Shown one piece after another: positions 43,199 to 52,590 of a stretch of 64,000 nucleotides of DNA. The notes beneath the pieces are model-generated. The model was not told the origin of the DNA. It was given only the letters and a program-made list of their open reading frames with translations, and did no database searches. Each line of letters opens with the position of its first letter. The first letter of the stretch is position 1. The stretch comes from Cupriavidus sp. P-10 (GTDB taxonomy: Bacteria > Pseudomonadota > Gammaproteobacteria > Burkholderiales > Burkholderiaceae), in assembly GCF_003402535.2 (NCBI RefSeq), contig NZ_AP025171.1, positions 1,116,001-1,180,000 of the forward strand, given 5' to 3'. Made by a program: the position numbers and the translations under genes.

Positions 43199-45352
43199 TC
43201 AGCCGGCCACACCCATCGCCGGATCGGACACGCTGTCCTTGCCGGTCTCGATGCGCCCGGCAAAGCGCCGCGTGAAGCCGCCTTGCGCCGTGGTCACCGT
43301 GAAGTCGTACCAGTTGCCCTGCAGGCCCACCGGCCAGTGCTGCTGCAGTTGCTTTCCGGCCGGCACTTCGAAACTCCATGGGCCGTCATTGCGATAGGCA
43401 TTGGGCCGGACGGTGAAGGTGGTGGCCGCGCTGCCGGTGTTGATCAGGTCCAGGTAGACCGCCGCGTTGGCGATGTCGTAGCAGACGCGGATCTCCGGCG
43501 CGCTGGCGCCAGCGGCGCCGGCCGCGGCAACGTCGCCGCTGAAGGCGCGATGGAAGCCGTTCGGTCCCAGTACCCACAGGTCGTACTTGCCGGCATCGCT
43601 GGCGAAGACGTCCCAGCTGCCGTGCAGTTCCTTGCCGGGCTCAACCATATAGCGGCGCGGCACGCGGTCCAGGTGCAGGCGGTCGTAGACATGGAACACC
43701 GCGGCGGCCTTGCCGGTGTTGGCGAACAGCAGCCGCATCACGCGTTCGCGGGCGTCCTCGCGGGCGCTGACATGGAGTTCGTAGGGCAATGCGCGCGACG
43801 GACGCGTGCCGCGCTCCTGCGGCGGCAGCGGCTGGCTGCCTGCCGCGGGCAGCGGCACTTGCGGCAGCGCGCCCTGCGCGGTGCGGATCGCGTCGGCACT
43901 GACCTTGTCCCGGTTCGGTAGCGACGGCAGCGGATTCGCGTTCGGGCTGATGAAGTTGAACGCCGAGGTCAGGTCGCCCGCCACCGCGCGGCGGAAGCTG
44001 CTGATATTGGTCTCGGCGACGCCAAAGCGGGCTTCCAGGAAGCGCAGCACCGAAGTGTGGTCGAACACCTGCGAGCTGACCCAGCCGCCGCGGCTCCAGG
44101 GCGACACCACGTACATCGGCACGCGCGGGCCGGGGCCGTAGGGATGCTTGTCGACGTGGTATTCGGGCGCCAGTTCGCCAGCGTCCAGCGTGGTCGCGCC
44201 GGCCAGCGTATCGCCGTCGTAGGCGGGGGCGCACGGCGGCGGCACGTGGTCGAAGTAGCCGTCGTTCTCGTCGAAGTTGATCAGCAGTACGGTCTTGCTC
44301 CAGATGGCGGGGTTGGCGGTCAGCGCGTCAAGCACCTCCTGCGTATACCACGCGCCCTGCACCGGGCTGGACGGCCCGGGATGCTCCGAATAGGTGGCCG
44401 GAGCCACGATCCACGACACCTGCGGCAGCGTGCCGGCGGCAACGTCGTCGCGTAGTGCCTGCAGGAAGCCGCCCTCCGGCATGGTGTTGGCCACGCCCTT
44501 GAGCAGCGGGCTGATGGCGTCGTCGGCGCTGGTGTACGGCGGGTAGGGGCTGCCGTTGGCGAGGTTGCCGCGTGCCGCGTTGGCGTCGCGGTATTGCTTG
44601 AAACCCGCGAGCGGGTTGTCGGTGAAATTGTCCGGCATGTTCTGGTAAACCTTCCAGTTGATGCCGGCCGCGTTCAGCCGCTCAGGGTAGGTGGTCCAGG
44701 TGTAGGGCGTGTTCGAGCCGGTGAACGAGTCGCCGCTGTTGTCGATCACCGGGCCCCCTTGCGTGCCGGCCGGATCGTTGGTGCCGGTCCAGTGGAACAG
44801 CCGGTTCGGATTGGTGCCGCCGTGGAAGCTGCAGTGGTAGGCATCGCACAGCGTAAAGGCATTGGCCAGCGCCACCTGGAAATCCAGCTCGGCCTCGGTG
44901 TAGTAGCCCATCGACTGGGTCTGCTTGTAGGTCGGCCACTTGTTCATGCGGCCCAGGTCCCAGGCGGCTTGCGCATCGGGATAGGAGTGCGGCGTGCCGC
45001 TGACGCGCTGCGCATTGCCGGCGCTGCTGTCGAGGTGGTAAGGCAGCACGGTGCGCGTGGTGCCGCCGTTGGTATAAGTCTGCTGCCAGACGTTGAGGCC
45101 GCCAGCCAGCGGGATCGGGAAGCGGTCGCCGAAGCCGCGCACGCCGCGCAGCGTGCCGAAGTAGTTGTCGAACGAGCGGTTCTCCTGCATCAGGATGACC
45201 ACGTGCTCGACGTCGCGGATGGTGCCGGTGGCATTGTTGGCGGGGATCGCCAGCGCGCGGCGGATGGCCGGCGGGAACGAGGCCAGCGCGGCGGTCGCGG
45301 CGGCGCTGCTGCCGGCGAGCTTGAGGAAGTTGCGTCTGCTATGCGAATTCAT
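43199..45352 (-). CDS. Phosphocholine-type phospholipase C, Tat-exported
   Basis: A 717-residue non-hemolytic/hemolytic-type phospholipase C of the phosphoesterase (acid phosphatase-like) family, close to the usual 690-730. The N-terminus has a Tat signal, SRRNFLKLAGSSAAATAALA. The catalytic region starts with IRDVEHVVILMQENRSFDNY, with the HCSFHGGTNPNRLFHWTGTN and INFDENDGYFDHVPPP segments. Two C-terminal domains of this family follow (from about residue 510). It hydrolyses phosphatidylcholine or sphingomyelin to release phosphocholine outside the cytoplasm. The neighbours are a small lipoprotein and another phosphoesterase. Confidence 0.93.
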   Translation of the reverse strand: MNSHSRRNFLKLAGSSAAATAALASFPPAIRRALAIPANNATGTIRDVEHVVILMQENRSFDNYFGTLRGVRGFGDRFPIPLAGGLNVWQQTYTNGGTTRTVLPYHLDSSAGNAQRVSGTPHSYPDAQAAWDLGRMNKWPTYKQTQSMGYYTEAELDFQVALANAFTLCDAYHCSFHGGTNPNRLFHWTGTNDPAGTQGGPVIDNSGDSFTGSNTPYTWTTYPERLNAAGINWKVYQNMPDNFTDNPLAGFKQYRDANAARGNLANGSPYPPYTSADDAISPLLKGVANTMPEGGFLQALRDDVAAGTLPQVSWIVAPATYSEHPGPSSPVQGAWYTQEVLDALTANPAIWSKTVLLINFDENDGYFDHVPPPCAPAYDGDTLAGATTLDAGELAPEYHVDKHPYGPGPRVPMYVVSPWSRGGWVSSQVFDHTSVLRFLEARFGVAETNISSFRRAVAGDLTSAFNFISPNANPLPSLPNRDKVSADAIRTAQGALPQVPLPAAGSQPLPPQERGTRPSRALPYELHVSAREDARERVMRLLFANTGKAAAVFHVYDRLHLDRVPRRYMVEPGKELHGSWDVFASDAGKYDLWVLGPNGFHRAFSGDVAAAGAAGASAPEIRVCYDIANAAVYLDLINTGSAATTFTVRPNAYRNDGPWSFEVPAGKQLQQHWPVGLQGNWYDFTVTTAQGGFTRRFAGRIETGKDSVSDPAMGVAG

Positions 45353-45448
45353 TGGGTTCTGGGCCGGATGGGTTCAGGATAGACGGCGATGCGGGCGGCT
45401 GCGCTCGTTGGCCGCAGTCGTTGGCCGCAGTCGTTAGCCGCAGTCGGT

Positions 45449-45637
45449 TCAGGGCGCGCAGCGCAGCTGCGGCGTGACGGCGGGCGGCTGGCCGGGTTCG
45501 TTGCCGCCACCGCCTGGGGTGCCGCCCGGTGTGCCGCCTGGCGTGCCGGGGGCCGGGCTGTCGCCGGAGTCGCCGCCGCAGGCGGCAAGCGCCAGGCACA
45601 GCAGCAGGGCGGCCAGCGTGGAAGATCGGAGAGTCAT
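45449..45637 (-). CDS. Small proline/glycine-rich lipoprotein
   Basis: A 62-residue lipoprotein: signal peptide with lipobox LAAC (MTLRSSTLAALLLCLALAAC), lipidated at Cys20, then a short PGGT-repeat tail. It lies between the phospholipase and phosphoesterase genes on the same strand, spaced 73 and 96 bp, and may be co-transcribed. Function unknown. Confidence 0.6.
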   Translation of the reverse strand: MTLRSSTLAALLLCLALAACGGDSGDSPAPGTPGGTPGGTPGGGGNEPGQPPAVTPQLRCAP

Positions 45638-45710
45638 GGTGTCGTGCTCCTGCAGGGACGGGGCGGCGCTGCGCCCCGGAGAGTTGTCGGCGGTTCAGCG
45701 GTTCAGCGGT

Positions 45711-47765
45711 TCAGGGGTTGAGGCTGGACAGCGGCTGGCGCGCGCCGGTGATGGTCTTCAGCTCGTCGAGCGTCAGCACCCGCGTCCACATCGCCAGGTC
45801 GTTGAAGCCCATCACGCCCTTGAGCGCGCCGGGGTTGTTGCCCACGTAGTTGTGCGTGGCGTCGTCGTTCACGCCCCAGCCGGTGCCGAGCCCGGCCAGC
45901 TTGGTGACGTCGGTATTGGCGATGGCCTTGTTCTCTGTCTTCTGCAGGCCCAGCACCGGGTCGATGACATAAGCGCTGAAGCGCTTGGCGGCAGCATCGA
46001 CCGACAGCGCCAGGTAGGCCCACTGGTTGGCCGATACCTTCATGCCGTTGATATCGTCGCGCTTGCCGCCGCTGCCAAGGTTGAAGCGGAGTTCGCAGCT
46101 GCCGAACAGGCCGATGGCGATGCCCGGGTTGCTGCCAGAGAAGTAGTTCTTGTTAGCCACTACCGGCGCACCGGTGCCGTTGCCCTGGGTGCAGTCGGTG
46201 CGGAACCAGAAGCCGATGGTGAATTGCGGGCTCAGTGCGATATCGGCGCCGTTATGCACCAGCTTGTAGGCGTCGACGTTGGAATCGACCCGCAGCGACT
46301 TGCCGGTGAAGTTGTCGTCGGCAAGCGAGCCGCCGTCGGTGCCGGCAACCCATGGGCCGAGCGTGGCGCCGCCCTTGCTGTCGACAAACGGCTTGCTGTC
46401 CATGCTGAAGTACGTGGCCAGGCCATCGCGCAGCGTCGCCGCCAGCGTGACGGGTTTGACGTAGTGGATCTGCGCCAGGTACGACACCGGCACGTCGTTG
46501 CGCACCAGCGTGTAGTTGAAGCGGTACAGGCCGGTGGGCATGTCGAAGGCGCTGTCGGTAAACTCGCGCGCACCCGGCGCCAGCGAAGCCACTACCACGC
46601 CGTCGCGCAGCACGCGCATGGTGCCGAAGGATTCGGTGGGGTTCTGCCAGCTCAGCGTGATGGCGTCGCCGTAGCGGCCCACGCTGGCGCCGATCGCCCG
46701 CACGCCGGCGGCGGCCGTCTGCAGCGGTGCGCCGTCGAGCCGGCTGGCTGCCGGATTGGCGGCAACGCCGGCATGCGCGAGCATCGTCGGGACCAGATCG
46801 GCCTCGGTCGGCAGCGCCGACAGTTCCGCCGCGGTGAAGGGCATGGCTGCGCCGGGCCGGGCCAGCGCGGCGTTCAGCGTCTTGTTGGTGGCGAGGAATG
46901 CGGTGCGGTTTTCCACGGTCGGCGCGGCGGTTGTGGCGCCGGTGGCATCGAGGCCGTGGCTGGTGGTGACCAGCACCAGCCAGTCTTCGCCCGGCTGCGC
47001 CTGGCGGCGCGCGGCGACGGCGGCCAGCAGTTCGCCCACCGACTTGTCGGTGTCGGCCAGCGCGCGCGCATAGGCGCCACCGCCGAAACCGCCGGTCTCC
47101 GCGGCGGCTGCCGGTGCGCTGTACTGGGCAAACACCACGCCATAGCCGGATTGCAGCTGGCGCAGCGCGTTCTGCGTAACGCAGTTGTCCACGCCGACAC
47201 AGTCGACCAGCGTATCGAGCGCGCCGGTTTCCTGCTCTGCCTTGAGCAGGGCCGGCAGTATCGTCGAGCTGGTCACGGCGCCTTGCTGCAGGCCGGGCTT
47301 GCCGGCGTCGCGCAGATGGCGGAAGACGGTGGGCGCCTGCAGCGGCGTGCTGCCGGTGTCGTCGTCGACGCCGTGGCGGTTTACCCAGGTGCCGGTGAGT
47401 ACCGTGGCCCAGCTGGGCGCGTCCAGCGTCGGCTGCGCGGTGACGGTGCCGGGCGCGCCGCCGGTGGCGGCGGGCACCACGTTCAGTTGGGCCAGGTTGG
47501 GCAGCTCGCGCCGCAGGATCGCGCCCTGGACTTGCGCGTAGGTGGCACCGTCGATGCCCACCAGCAGCACACGCGGCCCGCTCTGGCCGGCGGGCGCCGG
47601 GGCCGTGGTCACGGTGTCGGCCGGTGCGGGCCCGCTGGCCGCGGTGTCATCGCCGCCGCAAGCCGAGAGCGTCGCGGCCAGTGTCGCCGCCAGCGCGCTC
47701 AGCGTCGCGCCGGCCCGCGCGCGCCCGTTGCCGTGTGCGCCACGCGCTGCATGGTTGCCTGCCAT
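45711..47765 (-). CDS. Alkaline-phosphatase-superfamily lipoprotein with LamG-like domain
   Basis: A 684-residue exported lipoprotein: signal peptide ending in lipobox LSAC (Cys36), then an alkaline phosphatase/nucleotide pyrophosphatase-like domain (VLLVGIDGATYAQVQGAILR, with the nucleophile Thr in DAPSWATVLTGTW, and LVTTSHGLD). The last 220 residues resemble a LamG/concanavalin-like domain (SLADDNFTGKSLRVDSNV, FTIGFWFRTDCTQGN). One expected metal ligand set (NRHG, HGLD) is partly visible. With the phospholipase it suggests scavenging of phosphate from phospholipids or nucleotides. Confidence 0.82.
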   Translation of the reverse strand: MAGNHAARGAHGNGRARAGATLSALAATLAATLSACGGDDTAASGPAPADTVTTAPAPAGQSGPRVLLVGIDGATYAQVQGAILRRELPNLAQLNVVPAATGGAPGTVTAQPTLDAPSWATVLTGTWVNRHGVDDDTGSTPLQAPTVFRHLRDAGKPGLQQGAVTSSTILPALLKAEQETGALDTLVDCVGVDNCVTQNALRQLQSGYGVVFAQYSAPAAAAETGGFGGGAYARALADTDKSVGELLAAVAARRQAQPGEDWLVLVTTSHGLDATGATTAAPTVENRTAFLATNKTLNAALARPGAAMPFTAAELSALPTEADLVPTMLAHAGVAANPAASRLDGAPLQTAAAGVRAIGASVGRYGDAITLSWQNPTESFGTMRVLRDGVVVASLAPGAREFTDSAFDMPTGLYRFNYTLVRNDVPVSYLAQIHYVKPVTLAATLRDGLATYFSMDSKPFVDSKGGATLGPWVAGTDGGSLADDNFTGKSLRVDSNVDAYKLVHNGADIALSPQFTIGFWFRTDCTQGNGTGAPVVANKNYFSGSNPGIAIGLFGSCELRFNLGSGGKRDDINGMKVSANQWAYLALSVDAAAKRFSAYVIDPVLGLQKTENKAIANTDVTKLAGLGTGWGVNDDATHNYVGNNPGALKGVMGFNDLAMWTRVLTLDELKTITGARQPLSSLNP

Positions 47766-47865
47766 TTGTCATTCCCCTGTCTGTCTGCGTTGTTCTGCGC
47801 CGGCGACTGGTGTCGCGTGGCGGATTGCGCCTCCCGCAATGCGCTCGCAGAGTAAGAACCGGGGT

Positions 47866-47881
47866 TGTCACCGTGGTGACA
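47866..47881. promoter_or_regulatory. Perfect 16-bp palindrome before the phosphoesterase gene
   Basis: TGTCACCGTGGTGACA lies about 100 bp upstream of the phosphoesterase start, in a 237-bp intergenic region. It does not look like a Pho box direct repeat, so the regulator is unknown. A weaker repeat GCATTG/CAATGC follows at 47924-47939. Confidence 0.45.
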
Positions 47882-48002
47882 GAGGGGGAAAGAATGCTGA
47901 TGGGGCTATTCAGATTCTTGCAGGCATTGCAGACAATGCAGATGTGACAAGGCCGCGCGGAGGCCGGGAACCGCCGCGCGGCATCGGGGAAAAGAGGGGC
48001 CG

Positions 48003-48131
48003 TCAGCTACGGAAGCCGACGCCCTGCATGATGATGCGCAGCACCCACGCCGCCACGCCCAGCGCCGCCACGCTCGCGACCCAGATCAGCACCAGCCAGC
48101 CCAGCCGGCGCAGCCATGTCGGCGCGGCCAT
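48003..48131 (-). CDS. DUF2474-type small subunit of cytochrome bd oxidase
   Basis: A 42-residue protein (MAAPTWLRRLGWLVLIWVAS, VAALGVAAWVLRIIM) with one membrane helix. Its start overlaps the cydB stop by one base (TGATG). Proteins of this size and position (DUF2474, CydX-like) are associated with cyanide-insensitive bd oxidases. It is probably needed for assembly or stability of the complex. Confidence 0.8.
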   Translation of the reverse strand: MAAPTWLRRLGWLVLIWVASVAALGVAAWVLRIIMQGVGFRS

Positions 48132-49138
48132 CAGTGATAGCCCTCGCCGTGGCGCACCTTGCCGCGGAACACGTAGTAGGCCCACACCGTGTACATCAGG
48201 ATGAAGGGGATGATGAACAGCGCCCCGACCAGCGCAAAGCCCTGGCTCTGCGGTGGCGCGGCGGCGTCCCAGATCGAGATCCCGGGCGGGATGATATTGG
48301 GCCAGACGCTGATCGCTAGCCCGCTGTAGCCGAGGAACACCAGCCCCAGCGCATACAGGAACGGCGCCATGTCCGGCTCGCGGCGCAACGCGCGCATCAG
48401 CATCAGCATGCACAGCGCCACCAGGATCGGCACCGGCGAGAACCAGAACAGGTTCGGCAGGCTGAACCAGCGCTCGGCGATTTCCGCGTGCGTCAGCGGC
48501 GTCCACAGGCTGATCACCGCGATCACCGCCAGCAGCAGCCACGCCAGTGCCCCCGTCAGCCTGATCATGCGCTGCTGAAGGTCGCCTTCGGTCTTCATGA
48601 TCAGCCAGGTGCTGCCCAGCACGGTATACGCCACCACCAGCCCGACGCCGCAGAACAGCGGGAAGGGCGCCAGCCAGTCCAGCGGACCGCCGGCAAAACG
48701 GTGGCCTTCCATCTTGATGCCGTCGATATAGGCGCCCAGCGCCACGCCCTGGAAGAAGCTGGCGGTGGCAGAGCCGAGGATAAAGGACGCGTCCCACACG
48801 GGGCGTTCGCGGTCGTTGGCCTTGAAGCGGAATTCGAACGCCACGCCGCGGAAGATCAATCCCAGCAGCATCAGCATCAGCGGCAGGTAGAGCGCGCTCA
48901 GCACGACCGAGTACGCCAGCGGGAACGCCGCCAGCAGCCCGGCGCCGCCCAGCACCAGCCAGGTTTCATTGCCGTCCCAGACCGGCGCCACCGTGTTCAT
49001 CATCACGTCGCGGTCATGGCGGTCGGGAACGAACGGAAAGAGCATGCCGATGCCCAGGTCAAAGCCGTCCATCACCACGTACATCATCACGCCAAAAAAG
49101 ATGATGATGATCCAGAGAAGAGAGAGATCGATGCCCAT
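48131..49138 (-). CDS. cydB: Cytochrome bd-type quinol oxidase subunit II
   Basis: A 335-residue, multi-helix inner-membrane subunit. The N-terminus has the conserved YVVMDGFDLGIGMLFPF block, then APVWDGNETWLVLGGAGLLA and FRGVAFEFRFK, all typical of CydB. It binds no heme itself and stabilises the heme-bearing subunit. The start at 49138 is 4 bp after the cydA stop, and the gene overlaps the DUF2474 gene. Together the three genes encode a terminal oxidase that reduces oxygen with quinol. Confidence 0.95.
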   Translation of the reverse strand: MGIDLSLLWIIIIFFGVMMYVVMDGFDLGIGMLFPFVPDRHDRDVMMNTVAPVWDGNETWLVLGGAGLLAAFPLAYSVVLSALYLPLMLMLLGLIFRGVAFEFRFKANDRERPVWDASFILGSATASFFQGVALGAYIDGIKMEGHRFAGGPLDWLAPFPLFCGVGLVVAYTVLGSTWLIMKTEGDLQQRMIRLTGALAWLLLAVIAVISLWTPLTHAEIAERWFSLPNLFWFSPVPILVALCMLMLMRALRREPDMAPFLYALGLVFLGYSGLAISVWPNIIPPGISIWDAAAPPQSQGFALVGALFIIPFILMYTVWAYYVFRGKVRHGEGYH

Positions 49139-49142
49139 GGTG

Positions 49143-50576
49143 TCAGCTCCGGGTGCGCGCGGCGGGGTTGGGGGCAAGGACTTCGTCGTCGTCCACGGCG
49201 GACAGCGGGCGCGCCGGCGTATGCTCGCGCCCCGGACCGCCTTCCGGCCTTGGCGCTTCCAGCACCGGCCCCTTGCGCACCAGCCGCATCATGTAGGCGA
49301 TGCCGACGCCGAACACAAAGAAGTACGCGATCACGAAGATCCCCAGCGTCAGCGCCAGTTCGGGCACGCCGTGCGGCGAGACCGCGTCGGCGGTGCGCTG
49401 CAGGCCGTAGACGACCCACGGCTGGCGGCCGACTTCGGTGGTGTACCAGCCGGCCAGGATCGCAATCACGCCGGCCGGGCCCATCCACAGCGCCATGTGC
49501 AGGAAGGCGCGGGCGCGGTACAGCCGTTCGCCACGGCGCAGCAGCAGGCTCCAGGCGCCCAGCGCGATCATCAGCAGCCCCAGCCCCACCATCACGCGGA
49601 AGGACCAGAACAGGATGGTCGAATTGGGCCGGTCCTCCGGGGCGAATTCCTTCAGGCCCTGGATCTGGCCGTCCCAGGTGTGCGTCAGGATCAGGCTGCC
49701 CAGGCGCGGCACTTCCACCGCGAAGCGGGTTTCCTCGCGCTGCATGTCGGGCCAGCCGAACAGCAGCAGCGGCAGCCCTTCGTTGCCGTGGTTTTCCCAG
49801 TGGCCTTCCAGTGCAGCGATCTTGGCGGGCTGGTGCTTGAGCGTGTTCAGGCCGTGCAGGTCGCCGATCACGGCCTGGATCGGCGCGACGATCAGCAGCA
49901 TCCACATCGCCATCGACAGCATCTTGCGGATGGCCTGGTTGTCGCGGCCGCGCAGCAGGTGCCACGCCGCCGAGGCGCCGACGAACAGCGCGGTGGCCAG
50001 GAACGCGGCCACGCTCATATGCAGCAGGCGGTAGGGGAAGGACGGGTTGAAGATGACCGCGAACCAGTCAGTCGGAACCACGCGGCCGTTGATGATCTCG
50101 AAGCCGGCCGGCGTCTGCATCCAGCTGTTCGACGCCAGGATCCACGTGGCGGAAATCAGCGTGCCCAGTGCCACCATCACCGTGGCAAAGAAATGCAGGC
50201 CGGGCCCGACGCGGTTCCAGCCGAACAGCATCACGCCCAGGAAACCGGCTTCCAGGAAGAAGGCGGTCAGCACTTCATAGGTCAGCAACGGCCCGGTGAT
50301 GCTGCCGGCGAACTCGGAGAAGAAGCTCCAGTTGGTGCCGAACTGGTAGGCCATCACCAGCCCGGAGACGACCCCCATGCCGAAGTTGACGGCAAAGATC
50401 TTGGACCAGAAGTGGTAAAGGTCGCGGTAGTGCGGGCGCTTGGTGCGCAGCCAGCAGCCTTCCAGCACCGCCAGGTAGGCGGCAAGGCCGATGGTGATCG
50501 CGGGAAAGATGATGTGGAACGAAACGGTAAAGGCAAACTGGATGCGGGCGAGGTCTAGCGCGGTCAAACCAAACAT
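49143..50576 (-). CDS. cydA: Cytochrome bd-type quinol oxidase subunit I, cyanide-insensitive (short Q-loop) type
   Basis: A 477-residue heme-bearing subunit. His21 in FTVSFHIIFPAITIG corresponds to the heme b595 ligand; the family blocks FGMGVVSGLVMAYQFGTNW, GPLLTYEVLTAFFLEAGFLG and ATWILASNSWMQTPAGFE are present. The region after GLPLLLFGWPDMQREETRFA is short, so it has the short quinol loop of the CIO group rather than that of E. coli CydA (522 residues). GGAGA lies upstream of the ATG at 50576. It supports respiration at low oxygen or when heme-copper oxidases are inhibited. Confidence 0.95.
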   Translation of the reverse strand: MFGLTALDLARIQFAFTVSFHIIFPAITIGLAAYLAVLEGCWLRTKRPHYRDLYHFWSKIFAVNFGMGVVSGLVMAYQFGTNWSFFSEFAGSITGPLLTYEVLTAFFLEAGFLGVMLFGWNRVGPGLHFFATVMVALGTLISATWILASNSWMQTPAGFEIINGRVVPTDWFAVIFNPSFPYRLLHMSVAAFLATALFVGASAAWHLLRGRDNQAIRKMLSMAMWMLLIVAPIQAVIGDLHGLNTLKHQPAKIAALEGHWENHGNEGLPLLLFGWPDMQREETRFAVEVPRLGSLILTHTWDGQIQGLKEFAPEDRPNSTILFWSFRVMVGLGLLMIALGAWSLLLRRGERLYRARAFLHMALWMGPAGVIAILAGWYTTEVGRQPWVVYGLQRTADAVSPHGVPELALTLGIFVIAYFFVFGVGIAYMMRLVRKGPVLEAPRPEGGPGREHTPARPLSAVDDDEVLAPNPAARTRS

Positions 50577-50970
50577 AGTTGTTCTCCGTGGCGCTGGCCT
50601 GGCGCACGCCTGCGGACGGCGCGGCGCTGCGGGGGCAGGCCGGCCAGCCGGGGGGCGCGCCGGGGCGCGGGCCGTAGGCGCGTGCGGTGAGCGTAGTGTA
50701 CGCCGCATACAGCGCGATGGGCAGCGGGGCGGGCGGGTGACATTTCGCCGCAGCGGGCGGCGCGGGCACTGCCTTTTGCCAACTGCCGGGGATCATCCTA
50801 CCCATCGAGGCGCGGCAATAACAGCATCACTTTCAAGAGAAAAGACCGTATCAGTTTTGCGCGGTGCAGCAGCGTCCGCTACTGACATGCCAGGCAAAGA
50901 AGTGCATAGTGACGCGCTTGCCCCAATGCTCCTGTCTGGCGCCCACACCCGTGGCGCGCGTCCTGCCTCC
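50577..50970. other. Intergenic region, no gene seen
   Basis: About 394 bp between the divergent cydA and TauE/SafE genes. It should contain the promoters for both, but no clear -35/-10 pair, operator or RNA gene was recognised. Confidence 0.6.
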
Positions 50971-51261
50971 ATGGATTCCACCTTGCTGATCGTGATCACC
51001 GGCGCCGCCGTCGCCGGTTTTGTCCAGGGCCTGTCTGGCTTTGCCTTCGGCATGGTGGCGATGTCGTTCTGGGCCTGGGCCATCGAGCCCCGGCTGGCGG
51101 CGGCGATGACAGTGTTCGGCGCGCTCACCGGCCAGTTGCTGGCGGCGGCTTCGGTGCGGCGGGGGCTGTCGTGGCGGCGGCTGTGGCCGTTCGTGGCCGG
51201 CGGCGTGGCCGGCATTCCGCTGGGCGTGGCGGGTCCTGCCAATGCTCGATGCCCTGTGGAT
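50971..51261 (+). pseudogene. TauE/SafE family permease, 5' fragment
   Basis: The N-terminal third of a TauE/SafE (sulfite/organosulfur anion exporter) permease: MDSTLLIVITGAAVAGFVQG, LSGFAFGMVAMSFWAWAIEP, LAAAMTVFGALTGQLLAA, then GGVAGIPLGVA. After that the frame becomes unrelated; the +1 frame briefly reads LPMLDALW, which fits the family, so there may be a small indel before the break. The rest of the gene lies beyond a tnpB element at 52589-52963. Roughly 30-40 residues of the middle are missing. Confidence 0.85.
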
Positions 51262-52590
51262 GAACTCTCCACCGCTAAGCGTCTGGCGACGCTATAGCGA
51301 GGGGTTCGCGGGTCACGGACTTTGACTTGGGGCGTTGCCGCGCCAGCGGTTTCGGTCTCGCCGCTACGCCCGTTCCAGGCGCATGCGCATCGATCAGGAC
51401 GACCGACGCTGCGTTTTTGTCGCGTTGTGCCGTGTGTCCGCAGTGCGTGCACACGTGCATGCGTTGCGCGAGCGTCTTGGGCACGATCTCCCAACACGCG
51501 GCACAGCGCTGCGACGGTTTTAATTGGCGCGTGTTTGAAACGTGCAGCCGCGTACCAGCCTCTACCGCTTTATACGCGAGCATGTTATGCGCCATACTCA
51601 ATCCAGCCGACAGGATCTCGCGATTGAGTCCGGCCTTTTGCCGGACCATCCGGCCGGGCTTGTCCTGCGTACCCTTTGCCGAACGACTCATATTCTGTGT
51701 GCACAGTTCTTCCGTGGCGATGAGGGCGCAGGCCGCTACCAGGCGCGACGTCGTCTTGTGCAGGAACTCGCGGCGAAGATTGCCGATGCGCTCATGCACC
51801 TTCGCAACCTGCTTGCCCAAGCGCTTATAGCGAATGGATCCGCGTTTCTTGCGCGCCTGCTGCCGCTGCAACTCCGCCATGCGCGGCATCTCATTGCGCA
51901 CGAAACGCGGATTTGCGATCGTCTCGCCGTTGTCGAACGTCGCCCAGTCGTTGAGGCCGAAGTCGACGCCTCGCTGAGCGTCGCCGGTACGTGCGCGAGC
52001 GCATGCGTCTTCCGATACGCGCAGCGTGACACTGGCGAACCACTCGCCATGCTTGCGCGTAATCGTCAGATCGTTGGGCTTCGCGCCGTCACCAAAACGA
52101 TGCCGGCCTCGAGCGCGGATGGACATTGCGTCCTTGCCGCTACCCAGGCGAATCGTGGCGCCACGCGTGCCGTTTTGCGCCAGTTTCCAGCCGGCCGGAT
52201 CGGGATAGCAGAAGCCCGAAAACCGCCTGCCTGCCTTGAAGCGCGGAAATCCGGGCGTCTGCCCCGCCTTGATACGGCGAAAGAACGCCTGAAACGCGAG
52301 ATCCAGTTTGCGCAGCGTTTGCTGCAGCGCGTGCGAACCTAGCGCGACGAATTCCGGCCGCGCCGCTTTGATCTCCGGCAACACGTTCTGCTGATCGTAG
52401 TAGCTGATCGACTTTCCGCGCTTTTGATACGCACTGATGCGCTCCTCGAGTGCCGCGTTGTAAAGCTCACAGTGCAAGCGGGTCCAGCCTGTCAGGCGTT
52501 CGGCTTGACGGGCGTTGGGGTACAGCTTGAAGGTGACCTTGCGGCGTTCCACGGCTGCTAGACTAGCACAAAGGACTCGTTAAGAACTCT
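51262..52590 (-). mobile_element. IS200/IS605 (IS1341-like) element carrying only tnpB
   Basis: The sequence between the two halves of the TauE/SafE gene. It has tnpB but no tnpA. The 7-bp sequence GAACTCT occurs at both edges (51262-51268 and 52584-52590); since this family does not usually make target duplications, it may be a chance or end-associated repeat. A short palindrome GCTAG-A-CTAGC (52557-52567) lies just upstream of tnpB. Exact ends are uncertain by several bases. Confidence 0.75.
51275..52552 (-). CDS. tnpB: TnpB, RNA-guided RuvC-like nuclease, apparently intact
   Basis: A 425-residue TnpB with a GTG start at 52552. Helical N-terminal domain (RKVTFKLYPNARQAERLTGW), RuvC Asp197 in GVDFGLND, glutamate 281/282 in IATEELCTQN, zinc finger cysteines 350, 353, 368 and 371 (CAAC, CTHC), and last RuvC aspartate 378 in AQRDKNAA are all present. 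TnpB proteins cleave DNA guided by an RNA made from the element's right end. It is a different lineage from the broken tnpB at 19760-21102. It is inserted antisense in the permease gene. Confidence 0.93.
   Translation of the reverse strand: MERRKVTFKLYPNARQAERLTGWTRLHCELYNAALEERISAYQKRGKSISYYDQQNVLPEIKAARPEFVALGSHALQQTLRKLDLAFQAFFRRIKAGQTPGFPRFKAGRRFSGFCYPDPAGWKLAQNGTRGATIRLGSGKDAMSIRARGRHRFGDGAKPNDLTITRKHGEWFASVTLRVSEDACARARTGDAQRGVDFGLNDWATFDNGETIANPRFVRNEMPRMAELQRQQARKKRGSIRYKRLGKQVAKVHERIGNLRREFLHKTTSRLVAACALIATEELCTQNMSRSAKGTQDKPGRMVRQKAGLNREILSAGLSMAHNMLAYKAVEAGTRLHVSNTRQLKPSQRCAACWEIVPKTLAQRMHVCTHCGHTAQRDKNAASVVLIDAHAPGTGVAARPKPLARQRPKSKSVTREPLAIASPDA

Noticed and set aside
51262..52590. 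Target-site duplication GAACTCT as proof of a cut-and-paste transposon
   Set aside because: IS200/IS605-type elements normally make no duplication, the repeat is only 7 bp, and the empty site is unknown; kept only as an observation.
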